This document shows, piece by piece, positions 43,331 through 54,854 of a DNA stretch of 64,000 nucleotides; within the stretch, counting starts at the first letter, position 1; every line of letters starts with the position of its first letter. The DNA comes from Zizania palustris (taxonomy: Eukaryota > Streptophyta > Magnoliopsida > Poales > Poaceae), in assembly GCA_019279435.1 (NCBI GenBank), contig JAAALK010000288.1:57687363-57751362 (forward strand). Reading direction: 5' to 3'. The notes below the pieces were generated by a model that saw nothing but the letters and a program-made list of their open reading frames with translations, was not told the DNA's origin and did not search any database. The position numbers and the translations under genes are program-made.

Positions 43331-44504
43331 TGCAAGGTGAAGCAAATTTACCTGAAGGGCCACAACTTTCGAGGTTAAAGCTTAGAGTTCGAAACTATCA
43401 TATAATCACGGTATTCTCTACAAGGCCAGAGTATGTTCCCCTCTGCTCTGATGTATATCTCAAGCCGAAGGTCAAGAGATACTCCGAGAAGTTCATGAAG
43501 GCCTTTGTGGTAGCCATCTGGCCCCTCGGGCTTTGGCAGGAAAAAAACTTCGCCAGGGGCTTTATTGGCCTACAATAGTAGCTGATGCGGAGAGCCTAGT
43601 CCACACGTGCAAGGGTTGTCAATGGATGGGAAGAAGAAGTCATCGTCCGCCAACAACTCTTCAAGTCATTGCCCATGTTTGGCCTATGGCCAGATGGGGC
43701 ATGGACCTTAATGGCCCTTTCCCAGTAGCAAAAGGAAATCTGAAATTCGCAGTGGTAGCAATTGAGTATTTTTCCAAGTGGGTCGAAGCAGAACCCCTCA
43801 CAGCTATCACTTCGAATAATGTACAAAATTTTTTCTAGAAAAGTATTATATGCAGGTTCGGAGTACCTCGACAGCTCATAGTTGACAATGGGACACCGTT
43901 TGATGTAGAGCCCTTCAGGAAGTTTTGCGAAGATCTTGGCATACAAATATGCTTTGCTGTCGCGCACCATCCTCAGTCTAACGGAGCTGTAGAAAGAGCC
44001 AATGGTAATATCTTGTCAGGGTTTAATCGAAGAATAGTAGGGCTGGCAAAAGGGTTGTGGACCGAAGAGCTCCCGAAGATCTTATGGTCCATTCGGACCA
44101 CCCAAACAAGGTCCACAGGTTTCACTCCTTTCAGACTATTATTCGGAGACGAAGCTATGACACCAACGAAGCTTAAAGGAGGATCTCTTCGCAGCACCGA
44201 ACCTAAAATAGAAGGAAAAAGACAAGCTTCGCTTGATTTAACAGAAGAAACAAGACTTCGAGCTGTCGCCAATCAGTCGAAATATCAACAGCAAACAAAG
44301 ACTTGGTTTGACCCGAAGGTTAAGCTTAATGAACTTAAGCCAGGTCATCTAGTTTTGCGAAGCATTATAGCACCAGGAAAATTAGGAAATAAGTGGGAAG
44401 GTCCTTACATTATTCTCTGTTCAGGACGCCCTGGTTCTTTTAAGCTAGCTAATTTAGAAGGCGAAGAGTTAAAGCTTGCCTGGCATGCGGAGCACTTAAA
44501 GTGA
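43331..44504 (+). pseudogene. pol: integrase of element E
   Basis: HTCKGCQWMGRR (CxxC of the zinc finger), ARWGMDLNGPFPVAKG (first Asp), a frame break at 43836, then LIVDNGTPFD (second Asp, in another frame) and HPQSNGAVERANG (Glu). The C-terminal part 44013-44504 is open: FRLLFGDEAMTPTKLKGG, VKLNELKPGHLVLRS, GKLGNKWEGPYIIL. No chromodomain follows, as expected for Tat elements. Confidence 0.82.
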
Positions 44505-45618
44505 TATTTCGCATTAGGGGCTCCTTGTAATCATTTGTAAACACCTTCTGAATTAATAAAGTTCATGGTCAGATAATGCCTACCTCTAAAACACTTCCTA
44601 CTTCTAGTGGATGCACTGGAAGAACGAAGTTGGTTGTGAGGGACATGTCATTCATTTGAACCAATTTTCCGACGAGGTGGGAAAGTCACTGAAAAACAGA
44701 TTCCAAGCCACCGGCTTGAAAGCATCCTAAAAAGAGTCCAAGGAGACCAAATGATGCGGATTCTAGGCTCTGGCCTGAAAGCATCCATAAAAGAGTCCAA
44801 GGAGACCATTGCGAATTCCGAACCACTGGTTTGATAGCATTCGCAAAAAGAGCCGAAGGAGGCCAAACAAAACAGAGTTTGAGCTGATAAGCTTCGAATA
44901 TCTGTAGTAAGAGTCCAAAGTGACCAATCGTTTTGGTTGCTAAGGTATCCGGAAAATTAGTCCGAAGTGACTAGTTTCAAACAAAAGGTACTAAGTTACC
45001 AATTTTCAGACTCCAAGTAGTCGAAGACATTTTGTGAGATTTTAATCAATCTCTAAGCTGCTAAGGGGCTCCGACCCTCCAAAATTGTACTCCTAAGTCA
45101 TTTTTTCTTTGCGCCTAACCATCTTCGACAAAATCGAAGTTGCTTACGCCCAAAGAGGGGCTGGGAAGTAGGGAGACAATTTTAATATCGTAATCTTTAT
45201 CATTCGAACCGATTACATTACATTACGAAAAATCTATGTCTATACCAAGAAGGAAACGAAGATCCCTTCGATCTCTAGAGCTACCGCTAAAGCTAGAATG
45301 ACTAGTTCTGGAGCCGGAAGTCCTAATAACTTTACGTTTAATTCTTCTCCCTCTCCTCGAAGCTCGAAAATCTTTTTGTTCCTATTGGAGTTCAACCCAA
45401 GTTCGTAGTCGCTCGGGGCTTCTCTCCCAGCTTCGAAGTTCTTCAGGATTCTTTCTTTGTTCTTCAGCAGTACTCTCTTCTTCGGACCATTCAACGTCTT
45501 CAGAAGATGAGGTTTCCAAGTTAACTTATTTTTCTTCATCTTTAATATAAGATAATATATCTTTGTGTATTTCGGGCACAATTGCACCAGAGCTTTCTCG
45601 AGGAATCAGAAATCGAGG
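44505..45618 (+). other. 3' untranslated region of element E (between integrase and antisense gene)
   Basis: 1.1 kb without a supported ORF on the plus strand. It contains a decayed minisatellite at 44699-44975 and otherwise unique AT-rich sequence. A minus-strand frame at 45587-45240 lies beyond the stop of the antisense gene and is not supported. Confidence 0.6.
44699..44975 (+). repeat. decayed minisatellite, ~50-60 bp unit, about five copies
   Basis: Core AGAGTCCAAGGAGACCA recurs at 44733, 44792, 44849 (AGAGCCGAAGGAGGCCA), 44910 (AGAGTCCAAAGTGACCA) and ~44959 (AGTCCGAAGTGACTA). The first three units begin GATTCCAAGC, GATTCTAGGC and GAATTCCGAA. Tat/Ogre elements are known for variable tandem repeats in this 3' region. 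Confidence 0.7.
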
Positions 45619-48600
45619 TCATTTGTGAAGTTTTAGAAGGTCGAAGGTAGCCCATAGCAGGCGAAGTTCTTCGTTAACTTCTAACACTTTGAGATCATCC
45701 ATAAGAGGTTGGAAAGCCTAAAAACATTTCCAAATAAGTCATCATTCATAACAGATGAAAGCATACATTTTACATGTTTGGACCCCTAAACAAAACTAAA
45801 CCTGCGGGTCTGGCGGAGGCTGGCTGCTCGAAGCTTGTGACTGAGCTTGCTTCTGGCGAAGCCCTTCATCAATCCAAGCCTTGATCGTTGTTCGACCTTC
45901 AGCTCTCCATGATGCTTGGAAGACTTGCTAGTCTGCGGCCACATCTGCGGAAGGGTTTAACAGCTGGTTGTCATCGAAGGTAATAGGAGCCACCCCCAAG
46001 TCTGGTGCTACTGATAGCCCTAGATCTTCATAGTAACGAAGTATTCTGAGAGCGGATACTTGGCCGGAGAGTTCTCCATACCGAATACCCGCTGTCTTCA
46101 TCATCTTTGCTGCTCCTTGGATCATCTTCAATCATCGCAGCAAGGGGACATTGTCAGTCGAAGATAGTGTCCAAGATGTACCGAAGTACTCTAAGACACC
46201 TAAAAGGTTATCCATGACCTCCACAGCTACCTTCTCCGACTTCACCTTGTCTTCGATTAAAGCATCCCTTGATGAAGACAACTCGTCTAGCATAGAGGAT
46301 AGTTTAGCTGCCTCTGTAGCCAAAGAGTTCTTCTGGCTAAGCAGGTTGCTGGATTCCTCCATGGCCTTCGTCTTTTCTTCCCGTAGCTTAACAAGCTCAG
46401 CCCCGGCAGTTGCATGCTCCGCCCGCATTTTTTCTATTTCAGCCCGAAGGATGATTTGCTCGGCTTTTACCTTCTGATTTGTAGCCTCCAGACCAAGTCT
46501 AGCTCTTCTCTCCGCTGCTACCATCTCATCCAAGCTGGAAATTTGAATTTCGGAGCTCTCAATACTCCCTTGGAGGGTAGTAATCTTCTCCTTAAGACGA
46601 ATGCTTTCCCGCTCGTTCGAAACAGCCGTAGCTTGAGCCAAGACTATTTGCTGCGAAGGAAAAAGCGATGTGAGAAACTATTTATAAGCTGAAACTAACC
46701 CTGTTTTTGCAGATACTTCATATCTAGTATGCTGCTCGTTCCAAAGCTGCATCCAGCTCTGATCCCTCAGCCTCCCTGAGTATGGCCACCAAGTCAGTCT
46801 CCCCAACTTCGTGATTAGCTCGAGTATTCTAAGACACCTAGAAGGTGTCCATGGCCTTCGCAGCTACCTTCTCAGACTTCACCTTGTCTTCGACCAAAAT
46901 ATCCCTTGACGAAGACAGCTCGTATATCAAAGAAGATAGATTGGCTGCCTCCGTGACCAACGAGTTCTTCTGGCTAAGAAAGTTGTTGGCCTCCTCCATT
47001 GACTTCGTTTGCTCTTCTCGGAGCTTGACCAGCTCAGCCCCCACGGTTGCTTGCTTCATTCGCATTCTTTCTATTTCAACTCGAACCATGATTTGTTCGG
47101 CTTCGAGGTTCTGATTTGTGGCCTCTAGACCAAGTCTAGCTTTCCTCTCCACTGCTACCATCTCGTCCAAGCTGGAAATTCGAATTTCGGAGCCCTCAAG
47201 ACTCCTTTGGAGGGCAGTAATCCTCTCCTTAAGACGAATACTTCCTCGCTCGTTCGAAACAGCTGCAGCTCGAGCCAAGACTATTTGCTGCGAAAAGAAA
47301 AAGTAAGGTGAGAAATTGTTCATAAGTTGAAATTAATCTTGTTTTTGCAGATACTTCGTACCTGGTATGCTGCTCGTTCCAAAGCTGCATTCAGCTCCGA
47401 CTATTCGGTCTCCGCAAGTATGGCTACCAAGTCTGTTCCCCCAACTTCGCGGTAAGCTCGATCCAAAGGTTCGAGCAAGGCACGAAGTCTAGTCTTTCGC
47501 TCCAGAAAAGGAGCTAGGAGGGGGAGCATTGACAAAGCCCTTTGATCATCTTCATTAGGTGAAGGGCTGGAGCGATGCGCTGCATCCCCGGAAACTTCGG
47601 TGGACTGGCCCCCTCCATAGATTGTCCTCCGTCTGTCGATTCCAATGGAGTTAATCCCGAGTTCGGAGCAGGAAAAGGGTCCATTGATCCTTTACCTTTT
47701 CCGGGCCCCATCTGGGTAACTTCTGGAACTGACCCGGAGATGTCGAAGTCCTAGGAGCAGCCTTCGTAGGAGGAGTCGTCTCCATGAGAGTAGACCCTGC
47801 CAAAACGAAGGTATTATATATTGCATAATTTTGCAGGGTGAGGAAAAAAGTGCTTTAATGAAGTTTACCTCCGAAATCCTGTCGGCGAATGAGTACAGGG
47901 CTACTTGGAGGGTCGAAGGCCCCTTCGAAGTCTTCATTAGACTCGGTGTCTGGAACCGAAGGGTTGGCTGTTGGAGCCTCCCTTGGAGCAATAGCTACCA
48001 CTTTGTCCGGAATCGAAGCTTGTTCGGCTATAACTCCGACTCCGCCTTCAGCAGCAGGGGCTTCTTGACGCGGCAAGTCAGGCTAGACACTCGAGGTCCC
48101 AGCCTATTCGGAGTTGTCTGGAGCAGCTGACACACCTGCTACGTCACTAGTGTCTACAACTTTGACATTCACCTGCGCTTCATCTTCGGTAATAAGGTTC
48201 ACGAGGAACCTTTGCATTTCTCTCACTCACTCATCTTCAGATGAACCTGAAGACAAAGCAGCAGGCCTGGAAGGAGCCACATTTTTAGGCTTTTGGGCTA
48301 ACTTTTTTACGAGAGTCTTGGCCGGTGCCAAAGTCCTAGTATCTGCTTTCCTCTTCTTCGGGCCTAGCTCAGAAGGCACCCAGTCCAGAAGAGGGGGGCT
48401 ACGACTCCGAGTATGCCTCATACTCGGTTAAGTTGCTCCCAACTGCCCACCAGTTTCTTCCTCCACTCCTTTTTAGCCGGAGTAGGAGCTCCAAGAATCT
48501 TATCCGAAGCTTGAACGATTTGCTCCGAAGTCATAGGGGCTTGTGAAGCTGAAAGATAAGTTTTTATTAGTCATTTCATCTAACAATCATATATAAAACA

Positions 48601-49540
48601 TGTTGTATTTTTCGGAGTTACCTGCAGGGCTCAAGTTCGAAGAAATTTTTCGGAGTCCTCCCTCCGGATCCTCTTCGAAGTTGATAGGCCAGTTGGCCAT
48701 CAAAGGAGGAATTTGGAGCCCGATGAACTCCTCCGCTAAGTCCCGCATGCTCATGCGGCGACTAATTTGTTGGAGCAGGTTAAGGCGGGCTTCGAGCTGG
48801 CCGGGGTCTGGTTGGACTTCGGCTTCCCTTCGAAAATATATGTCTTGCAGGTGTCTGGCCAGACGGCTGTCTACTCCAACTTCGGTGTAGAACCACCAGA
48901 GAATCCAATCTGTGTACCATCTAGCGTTGATGGCCTTCGCTGGGAATCGAAGTTGGAATTCATCTCGGAGTCTGAAGTTGATGCTGCCGACGGCTACTAC
49001 GATTTTCTCCCCTCCGGAGCCTTGGTAAGTCTTCGGCTGGCAAGATGCCTTGTGTAGTGCTGCAAATATCTCTGCTCTTCCTTCGCAACCCTCAGCCCGC
49101 AGCGCCCATTCGAAGATAGCCAGGCGCGCTATTGCGTTCGGAGATAATTGAGGAAGGGTGACATGGAAGAGATCCAATACCTCTGATAGGAAGTCTACCG
49201 CCGGGAGTCCTAACCCTGCTTTGAAGAAGGCTTCGAAGACGACAACTTCTCTGGGCCGCGGTGAAGGGATGGCTTCCTTCCCTGGTCTGCGGACATTAAT
49301 CTCTGAGCCAATCTTCCCTTCGACCACTACTACGATCATCTTCCTCTTGTAGGTAGATGGCCCCAATTTGTAAGATTGGTCGGAATACTTCGAAAAAGCT
49401 GGGAGGAGGTCATGGGGACCGATCTGTTGGGGATTCCCTACCGGTGTCGTCGCCACCACCGCCGCTGCTGCCGTAGCCATGGCCTGTTGTCGGGCTAGGG
49501 CCGAAGTCGCCCCTAGAGCCTTGAAGCTTGTCTTCGCCAT
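45619..49540 (-). pseudogene. antisense, intron-containing gene of element E (Transposase_28-like plus coiled coil)
   Basis: Runs opposite to pol. Exon 1 (49540-48622, MAKTSFKALGAT...) has a ~250-residue conserved-looking domain (VVFEAFFKAGLGLP, LSPNAIARLAIFEWALR, WYTDWILWWFY). It resembles the 'putative gypsy type transposon' family (Pfam Transposase_28), by memory only. Candidate introns with GT-AG ends: 48621-48549, 47868-47797, 46699-46651 (short, 49 nt) and 45801-45718; the first and last join in frame. The middle encodes a long coiled coil, tandemly duplicated. The last exon ends LWATFDLLKLHK then TGA at 45621-45619. A frameshift near 48421, a stop near 48227 and a lost donor show decay. 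A TATA box lies 95 bp upstream. Antisense genes in this position are known from some Tat elements such as maize Grande. Confidence 0.65.
46189..47464 (-). repeat. two-copy tandem duplication (638-bp unit) in the antisense gene
   Basis: 46189-46826 and 46827-47464 align end to end at a constant offset of 638 bp (CTAAGACACC at 46191/46829; TATGGCYACC at 46781/47419). Each contains a coiled-coil exon (SNERESIRLKEKI versus SNERGSIRLKERI; LGLEATNQ in both; ELVKLREE in both) and an intron-like gap. The copies are clearly diverged. Confidence 0.85.
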
Positions 49541-49634
49541 TGATTATAACCGAGCGATTGAGGCTAAGGTTTGGAGGCTAATGGTTGATTGCGCAAAGAC
49601 GATGAGAAAGGTGTTTGAGAAGTTTCTAGGTCCT

Positions 49635-49644
49635 CTATTTATAG
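49635..49644 (-). promoter_or_regulatory. TATA box of the antisense gene in element E
   Basis: Minus-strand CTATAAATAG lies about 95 bp upstream of the ATG at 49540 and about 320 bp inside the 3' LTR boundary. This suggests a promoter independent of the LTR. Confidence 0.55.
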
Positions 49645-49968
49645 TCTATGTTCAAAATTTTTTACCGTTTAGACTTACTGTTTCACATTCTTGACCGTTA
49701 CTGTTTGCGAAATTAACTTACACATATCTTCTTCTGAAGGAAAGGCTAACGGCTATTTCTTCTAAGTCTAAAGGGCTTTCTGGCTTCATAAAAATTGATT
49801 CCAGGATTGTTCGAATATAACTTTCTTAGAAATCGATTCAAAGTTATGAATCTTCGCGTATTCCAAAAGTTGATAAAATTTGGTAACCCCTACGCATGAT
49901 TATTTTTCTTGCGTATACTGCTCTCCTAACCTTACAGATCAAGGGGAGAAGCGTATTCGAGGGGCTAC

Positions 49969-50465
49969 TATTGGGGGAAAATACATCATCCTCAGGGTCA
50001 CTACAGTAACAAGACGAATGCAATCTATTAAGCCAAAGTTTTCCAGTATCTAGCTCCAGCCTAGTACTTGGTCAAGTTGGAAGGATCAAAGCGGACTCTT
50101 GTTTGGAGTATAGCTTCGAACGTCGACTCTTTAGAGAACCTCTCTGCCAGCTAGGATGGAAGACTTATCTTCTTTCCCATTAGATTAGTCTTTTACCATT
50201 TTAGCCCTATTAAGGGTACCGAATAGTTTCCATTATGTCGGTTGTAATAGAGGGGTAAAAAGGTCTTTTCCTTAAGATTTTCGCCAATAAATACCCCTCA
50301 TTTTACCCCGTAATGAGGATGGAATACTGAGTTATTCAATACACATCTTTGAACTGCTTCGAGCTATTATCCAATTTGGAGGCTTGAAATAGTTCACTTC
50401 GCAAACACTTCATTTGTTAGTTTCTAATCTCTGAAAACCTGTTAGCGTAATCTTTTACGCCGACA
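49969..50465 (+). repeat. 3' LTR of Tat element E
   Basis: Plus-strand counterpart of the LTR of D: begins (TA)TTGGGGGAAAATAC, where the canonical TG has become TA, and ends TTTTACGCCGACA. A purine-rich tract (AAGGGGAGAAGCG, then CGAGGGGCTAC) precedes it. The TATA position reads AATAAATA. Confidence 0.82.
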
Positions 50466-50589
50466 AATATATTTCTTTTCGGCTAATTGGATTATTTCTG
50501 TGTGATCTGATACCTAGCGACTCCACCCCCTTGTCCCTAAGTATCCGCATACTTTTGGATTGTCGAACTAACTCAAGTGGGGGCACGTT
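50466..50589. other. unassigned 124-bp segment between E and F
   Basis: No ORF and no match to any element in the window. It contains AGCGACTCCACCCCC and CAAGTGGGGGCACG. It may be a remnant of the sequence into which E and F inserted, possibly an older retroelement leader; I cannot decide. Confidence 0.3.
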
Positions 50590-52340
50590 TGTAGGACCGA
50601 AAGTAGCGAACAGAGGGAGGGTGCATGGGCGCCTAAAATTTCTTGCTAAACTATATACTAGTCCCAACACCCAAACAAACATAACCAGGCAATATATTAG
50701 CAGAGCAAAAAACTGGAACTCAAGTTGTCTAGTCTAAAAATGATCGGTGTCTTAATTGAAATGATATTAAAGATAGGCCAAATAAAATTACTGCAGTAAA
50801 TAAAAACACCTAGATAAATCTCGAAATATTTATATTGTAGTCTAGAAATAAAATACTAATTAAATTAATAAATTTTCGATCATTCAAAAATTACTTCAGA
50901 AATAAACCTAAAATATTTGACTTAAAAACTAGAATAAAATAATACTACGACTAATAAATTTTTCTTTTTATATGAGCAGATTAAAGACACTTAAATACAA
51001 TATGCGATCAATAATAATATTTTAGCAGATAAAAGTTAACCACAAAATTAATAATCGAATTCGTAGGCTAATTAAAAATAGTTGATTACCTATCTAACTA
51101 ATCTACCTAGGAAATAGGAGATTAGATTAAAAAAACTTACCTGCATGCTATTGAAGTCGCCGCGCCGATCCGCCATGATGCCCACGCGTGTGGAAGAGAG
51201 ACCTGATGCCGTGTGCGCGCTGGATTGCTGCTGCCGAGAAAAAAATTGCCTATGTGCCGAAACACAGCTCTCGCCTGCGCCGGAGACCGAGGCAAAAATT
51301 CTGAAGCTGCTGTGTAGATGGGTTTCCTCGAGCCACGTGCCCATGCTGCAGCAAAAAAAAATGCCGAGCTAGTCATGTGCCCCTCCTGCCTCTCGCAGCA
51401 GTAGACCCTAGTCTCATGCAGGCCCTAGGCGCATGCTAGGCATTGCTAGCAGCCAGCTACCATGCGGTAGATGCTAGTGCCCTAGCCAAGGAAAAGGCTT
51501 TACCTAGACTGCCGTGCGCAAGAAAAAATATGTTGCCGAAAAATTGCTGTACTGCGCTGCGTGACAATCAATGCCTACCGTGGAGAAAACAGAGCGCCGG
51601 CAGCCCTGATGCGGAGCGCTGTTGATGCAGCGAAAAGAACTTACGCCGTGGGATCCATGTGTTGGAAGAAGCACGACAGAGGAGAAGGTTTTTTAGATCC
51701 AAAACCGGTAGCCAACTTTTCGTGGAAGAAGAATAGTCGCAAAAAAACAAACGTGGACTGTAGATTGATTATAGAGAAACAGTCATCCTATCCCAATGGG
51801 GTAGGGGCCTATTTATAGGTGACTCCTAATACATGAAAAGACTAATTTACCCTTAGGGTAAATTAACACTGACTCTAAAATAAATTCCGAAAATTACTAA
51901 AATATTCTTAGAAAAATCATCTGACTCAAATAAAAATATTCTGAACTTAAAAACTAAATATTAATATCCTAAAACAAAATAATCATAGGTTGTCAGTTTT
52001 GCGCCAAAACTAGCAAAGCGTCCACCGTCTTTGCACCGGGTACCCGGATTGGGCCGACCCGACCTCGCAGCTTCCTCATCCCGGCAATCGCTCACCGCCC
52101 GTGTACCTGAGTCAAACCCAATCAACAGACTGGTGGATCCTCTGTCGCTCCTAACCCATGTACCCGGATTGGGCCAGCCTGACTCCGTGGCTCCTCTGCC
52201 CGGCTGTCGCTCGCTGCCCGTGTACCTGAGTCACACGTGCCTCAAACTCGGCAGGTCTTCATTTCGCTTCCTTTGACTTCTGTTGACAACACTCATCACA
52301 TCTGGAGTATCAAACCCATGTTCTTCAACATGGTTTCTCA
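50590..52340 (-). repeat. 3' LTR of Sirevirus F (1751 bp)
   Basis: Plus-strand ends TGTAGGACCGAAAG and GGTTTCTCA. It shares the terminal ~45 bp, the TATA box (51811-51818) and the paired TGAGTCA boxes (52108, 52227) with A' and G, but the central part (about 50760-51760) is unrelated by eye. Confidence 0.85.
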
Positions 52341-53712
52341 ATCTCCTCCTTGATGAGTGCATTGTCAACACCCTCTTCAGCTCATCTTCAGAACCTGCAA
52401 AACATGTGGAAACAGGAAAACAAAGACAAAAGAAAATAGAAGAAAGAAAATAAAAGTTTAACCCTAATGACCAAAAGCCAAACAGAAGCAAGAAAATGGT
52501 CATTATGGTTAACCAAAAATAAAGACTCAAAAGCAAGTGCAAATCTCAGAATTACCAACAAGGAACTCCCCCTGAAATAAATCCCAGAGAAAGCTAAAAA
52601 GGTTCCCTAAACTCCAAAATTTCTCCCCCTTATTGACAATTGGACTCATCAAGTGAGACTAAATGCACTCTAAAGAGACATAAACACAAACTCCCCCTGA
52701 AATGCAGCTCCCCCTCAAAATATGCCATGAATGTAGATGGGGTACATGTGGAGTGTGAAAAAGCATTCTTCTTTGATATGATTTACTGCTATTACAACAT
52801 CTAACAGGTATAGCAAAAGATATACTGTCTAAGATACATGACATAATCGGTGCAACAGATGATATCTAAAGAGAGACATTAGCACACATTTTTTTTCAAT
52901 TTTTGCAAACAAAAACATCACCACATTTTCTAGTTGACAAGCAAAGTAAAGCATGAGATGCAAAAGCTAACTGATATCTACCAAGATAAGCATTGTCTAA
53001 ATCAAAGCGCTTTAGCAAACTTGTCATCTTTTTAAATTTTTCAGACTTTTTATTTTTCCTTTTTATTTTTTCATCTCTGCTAGGGGTTATTTGCATGTCA
53101 AACCTTATACTAACCGACCAAGTCAAGCCTAGGCCAGTACTGGACCATCAGAAGCTTAAGACATTGGTCTTGACATACATTACACTGTCCTAGTTCATAC
53201 CAAAGTGCTATGGTAAGCAGTCAAGAACAATGCAATGCGACAAAGCAAACCCACCTGGATCTTTCTAATAAAAAATGCATAAATTTTTCATTTTTCTGAT
53301 TTTTTTAATCATTTTTATAACACATTTTCCATATTTAAAGCATATAGATGTCTAAGTTGCATATCTGCATCTAAGTAAGGATCTAGCTACCAGGCATGTA
53401 AAAGATAGCAAAAGCATTCAACCTACACATGATAGTTACCAGAAGCAATGGTGATCATTTTTAAATTTTAAAGCATAAAAGCCATGCATATGACAAATAT
53501 CAGATATATCATGTGAACTGAAATAGAACATGATATCGACCAGTAATCAAAAACATATACTAGCTAGAGCAAGTAAAGCAGATTAATCATATAACAGAAG
53601 CAAGCTCAAAATGTGATTGATGATTATGCATGATATGAACGCACACAACGAGACTCAATAAAAAAATAAAGAAGAAATAAAAAAAGTATCCTAAAAAGGA
53701 TACACACTCCCA
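52341..53712 (-). other. 3' untranslated region of Sirevirus F with polypurine tracts
   Basis: Homologous to 15850-17225 of A'. AGGGGGAG-type tracts (minus strand) occur near 52568, 52624, 52692 and 52708; the LTR-adjacent one is altered (CTCCTCCTTG). No supported ORF. Confidence 0.75.
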
Positions 53713-54560
53713 AATCAAGATCAATAATCATGAGTTGGAGCAAACGGTCCAATGTCAGGTTTAGCAAAAGTGCTAAACCAGTGTCGAGCTATCTGCTCGT
53801 ATGTAGGAAAGCAGAAGGAATCATATGAGTCTGGACAAAACGCGGCTCAAAGCGCGGTCCTCTGTTCTACCTAAAATCATGGCCATGAGGTCCAAAATCG
53901 TATCCATAACGATCTGGAGCTCTACCGGAACGAAAACCACCCTCCGGAGCATGGTCATAAAAACCGTCTCCTCTACCACCACCTACACGACGTGGCCTGC
54001 TGGTAGAACTGCTCCTGCCCACCTTGAGCTCTCTCTGCTCGCTCAACCCGCTTCCTCCTGAAGCAAAACTCCTCAAGATGCCCGTCTCTCTGACAAAACT
54101 CACAATGATAGGTAGGATTCTTGGGATGTTGTTGAGTCTTGGGATTCTTAGGCTTGGTGGTGTTGGGTGTAGCATCTTTGGTGTGAGAGGGTCCAGGTAA
54201 AGAATCAAGAGAAGTATGGAGAGGTTTAGGCATTGGAACCCATATTTGCTTCTTAGGTGGAGCTTTAGGTTATTCTTGGAACACTCCATCCTTGGGCTGA
54301 CTATCCTTAAAGGACTCAGTGGAGTGAGTCTTGGTATATCTCTGTTCAGGAGTCATCTTACTCCACTCCACTGCTCGGCTAATGGCACTCTCAAAATCAG
54401 CCTTGGTATAGGTGTAACCTACCCTAAACCCATCATGTCTCTTGAACTGCTAGATCATCATGCCGAGCTATGGCTCTCTGGCACTAATCCAACTCAGGAT
54501 CTAACGGAGGTAAAAGTTCTCATTCTGAACATCAGCTAGCTCCTCACTCACCGAAGCTAA
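53713..54560 (-). pseudogene. gag: gag C-terminal part of Sirevirus F
   Basis: Minus-strand frames show the second zinc knuckle (CEFCQRDGHLEEFC), Lys/Pro linker (PNTTKPKNPKTQQHPK), Arg/Gly tail (GGGRGDGFYDHAPEGG, SGRAPDRYGY) and coiled-coil end. The protein would end ...FAPTHDY then TGA (near 53729), with no pol after it. Several frameshifts and stops (for example near 54260 and 54450) make it non-coding. It is truncated at 54560 by G. Confidence 0.82.
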
Positions 54561-54854
54561 TGTAGGACCGAAAGTAGCGACTAGAGGGGGGGGGGGTGAA
54601 TGGGCGCCTTTAAAAATTCTTTCGAATCAATGGCCTGTTCCCAATACCCAACGCACCTCAGAAAAGACTACGCAGCAGAAAATAAACAAAAGGCCTAAGT
54701 CTAAAGGTTACTAACCTAGAAGCAATTGATGATAACTGAGATCTATTAAAGTAGAGCAACTAGGCAGATCAACAAGGTGTAACAGGCCTAAACTTCTCAA
54801 AGAAATGATCTATGTATGTGTAAGATGAAAAGAGAAGTTACTGTCCAAATTTTT

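Larger units (their letters stand above)
41731..50465 (+). mobile_element. Tat-lineage Ty3/gypsy element E (RT to 3' LTR)
   Basis: Plus-strand continuation of the same family as C and D: RT, native RNase H, aRNH, integrase, tandem-repeat 3' region, antisense gene, 3' LTR. No 5' LTR, gag or protease belongs to it in this orientation. It begins inside RT at an inverted junction with fragment C. Coding parts carry many stops and frameshifts, and it appears older than A and B. Confidence 0.85.
50590..54560 (-). mobile_element. Sirevirus F (pol-less, interrupted by G)
   Basis: 3' LTR 50590-52340, polypurine-tract region 52341-53712, then directly the C-terminal part of gag (53713-54560). The ~3.2 kb of pol found at this place in A' and G is absent. 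Sirevirus G cuts the element at 54561; the rest of gag and the 5' LTR lie beyond the window. It is more diverged from A' than A' is from G. Confidence 0.85.

Noticed and set aside
45240..45587. 115-codon minus-strand frame downstream of the antisense gene stop
   Set aside because: Follows the predicted stop at 45619, has no similarity to the gene body and no splice signal joining it.
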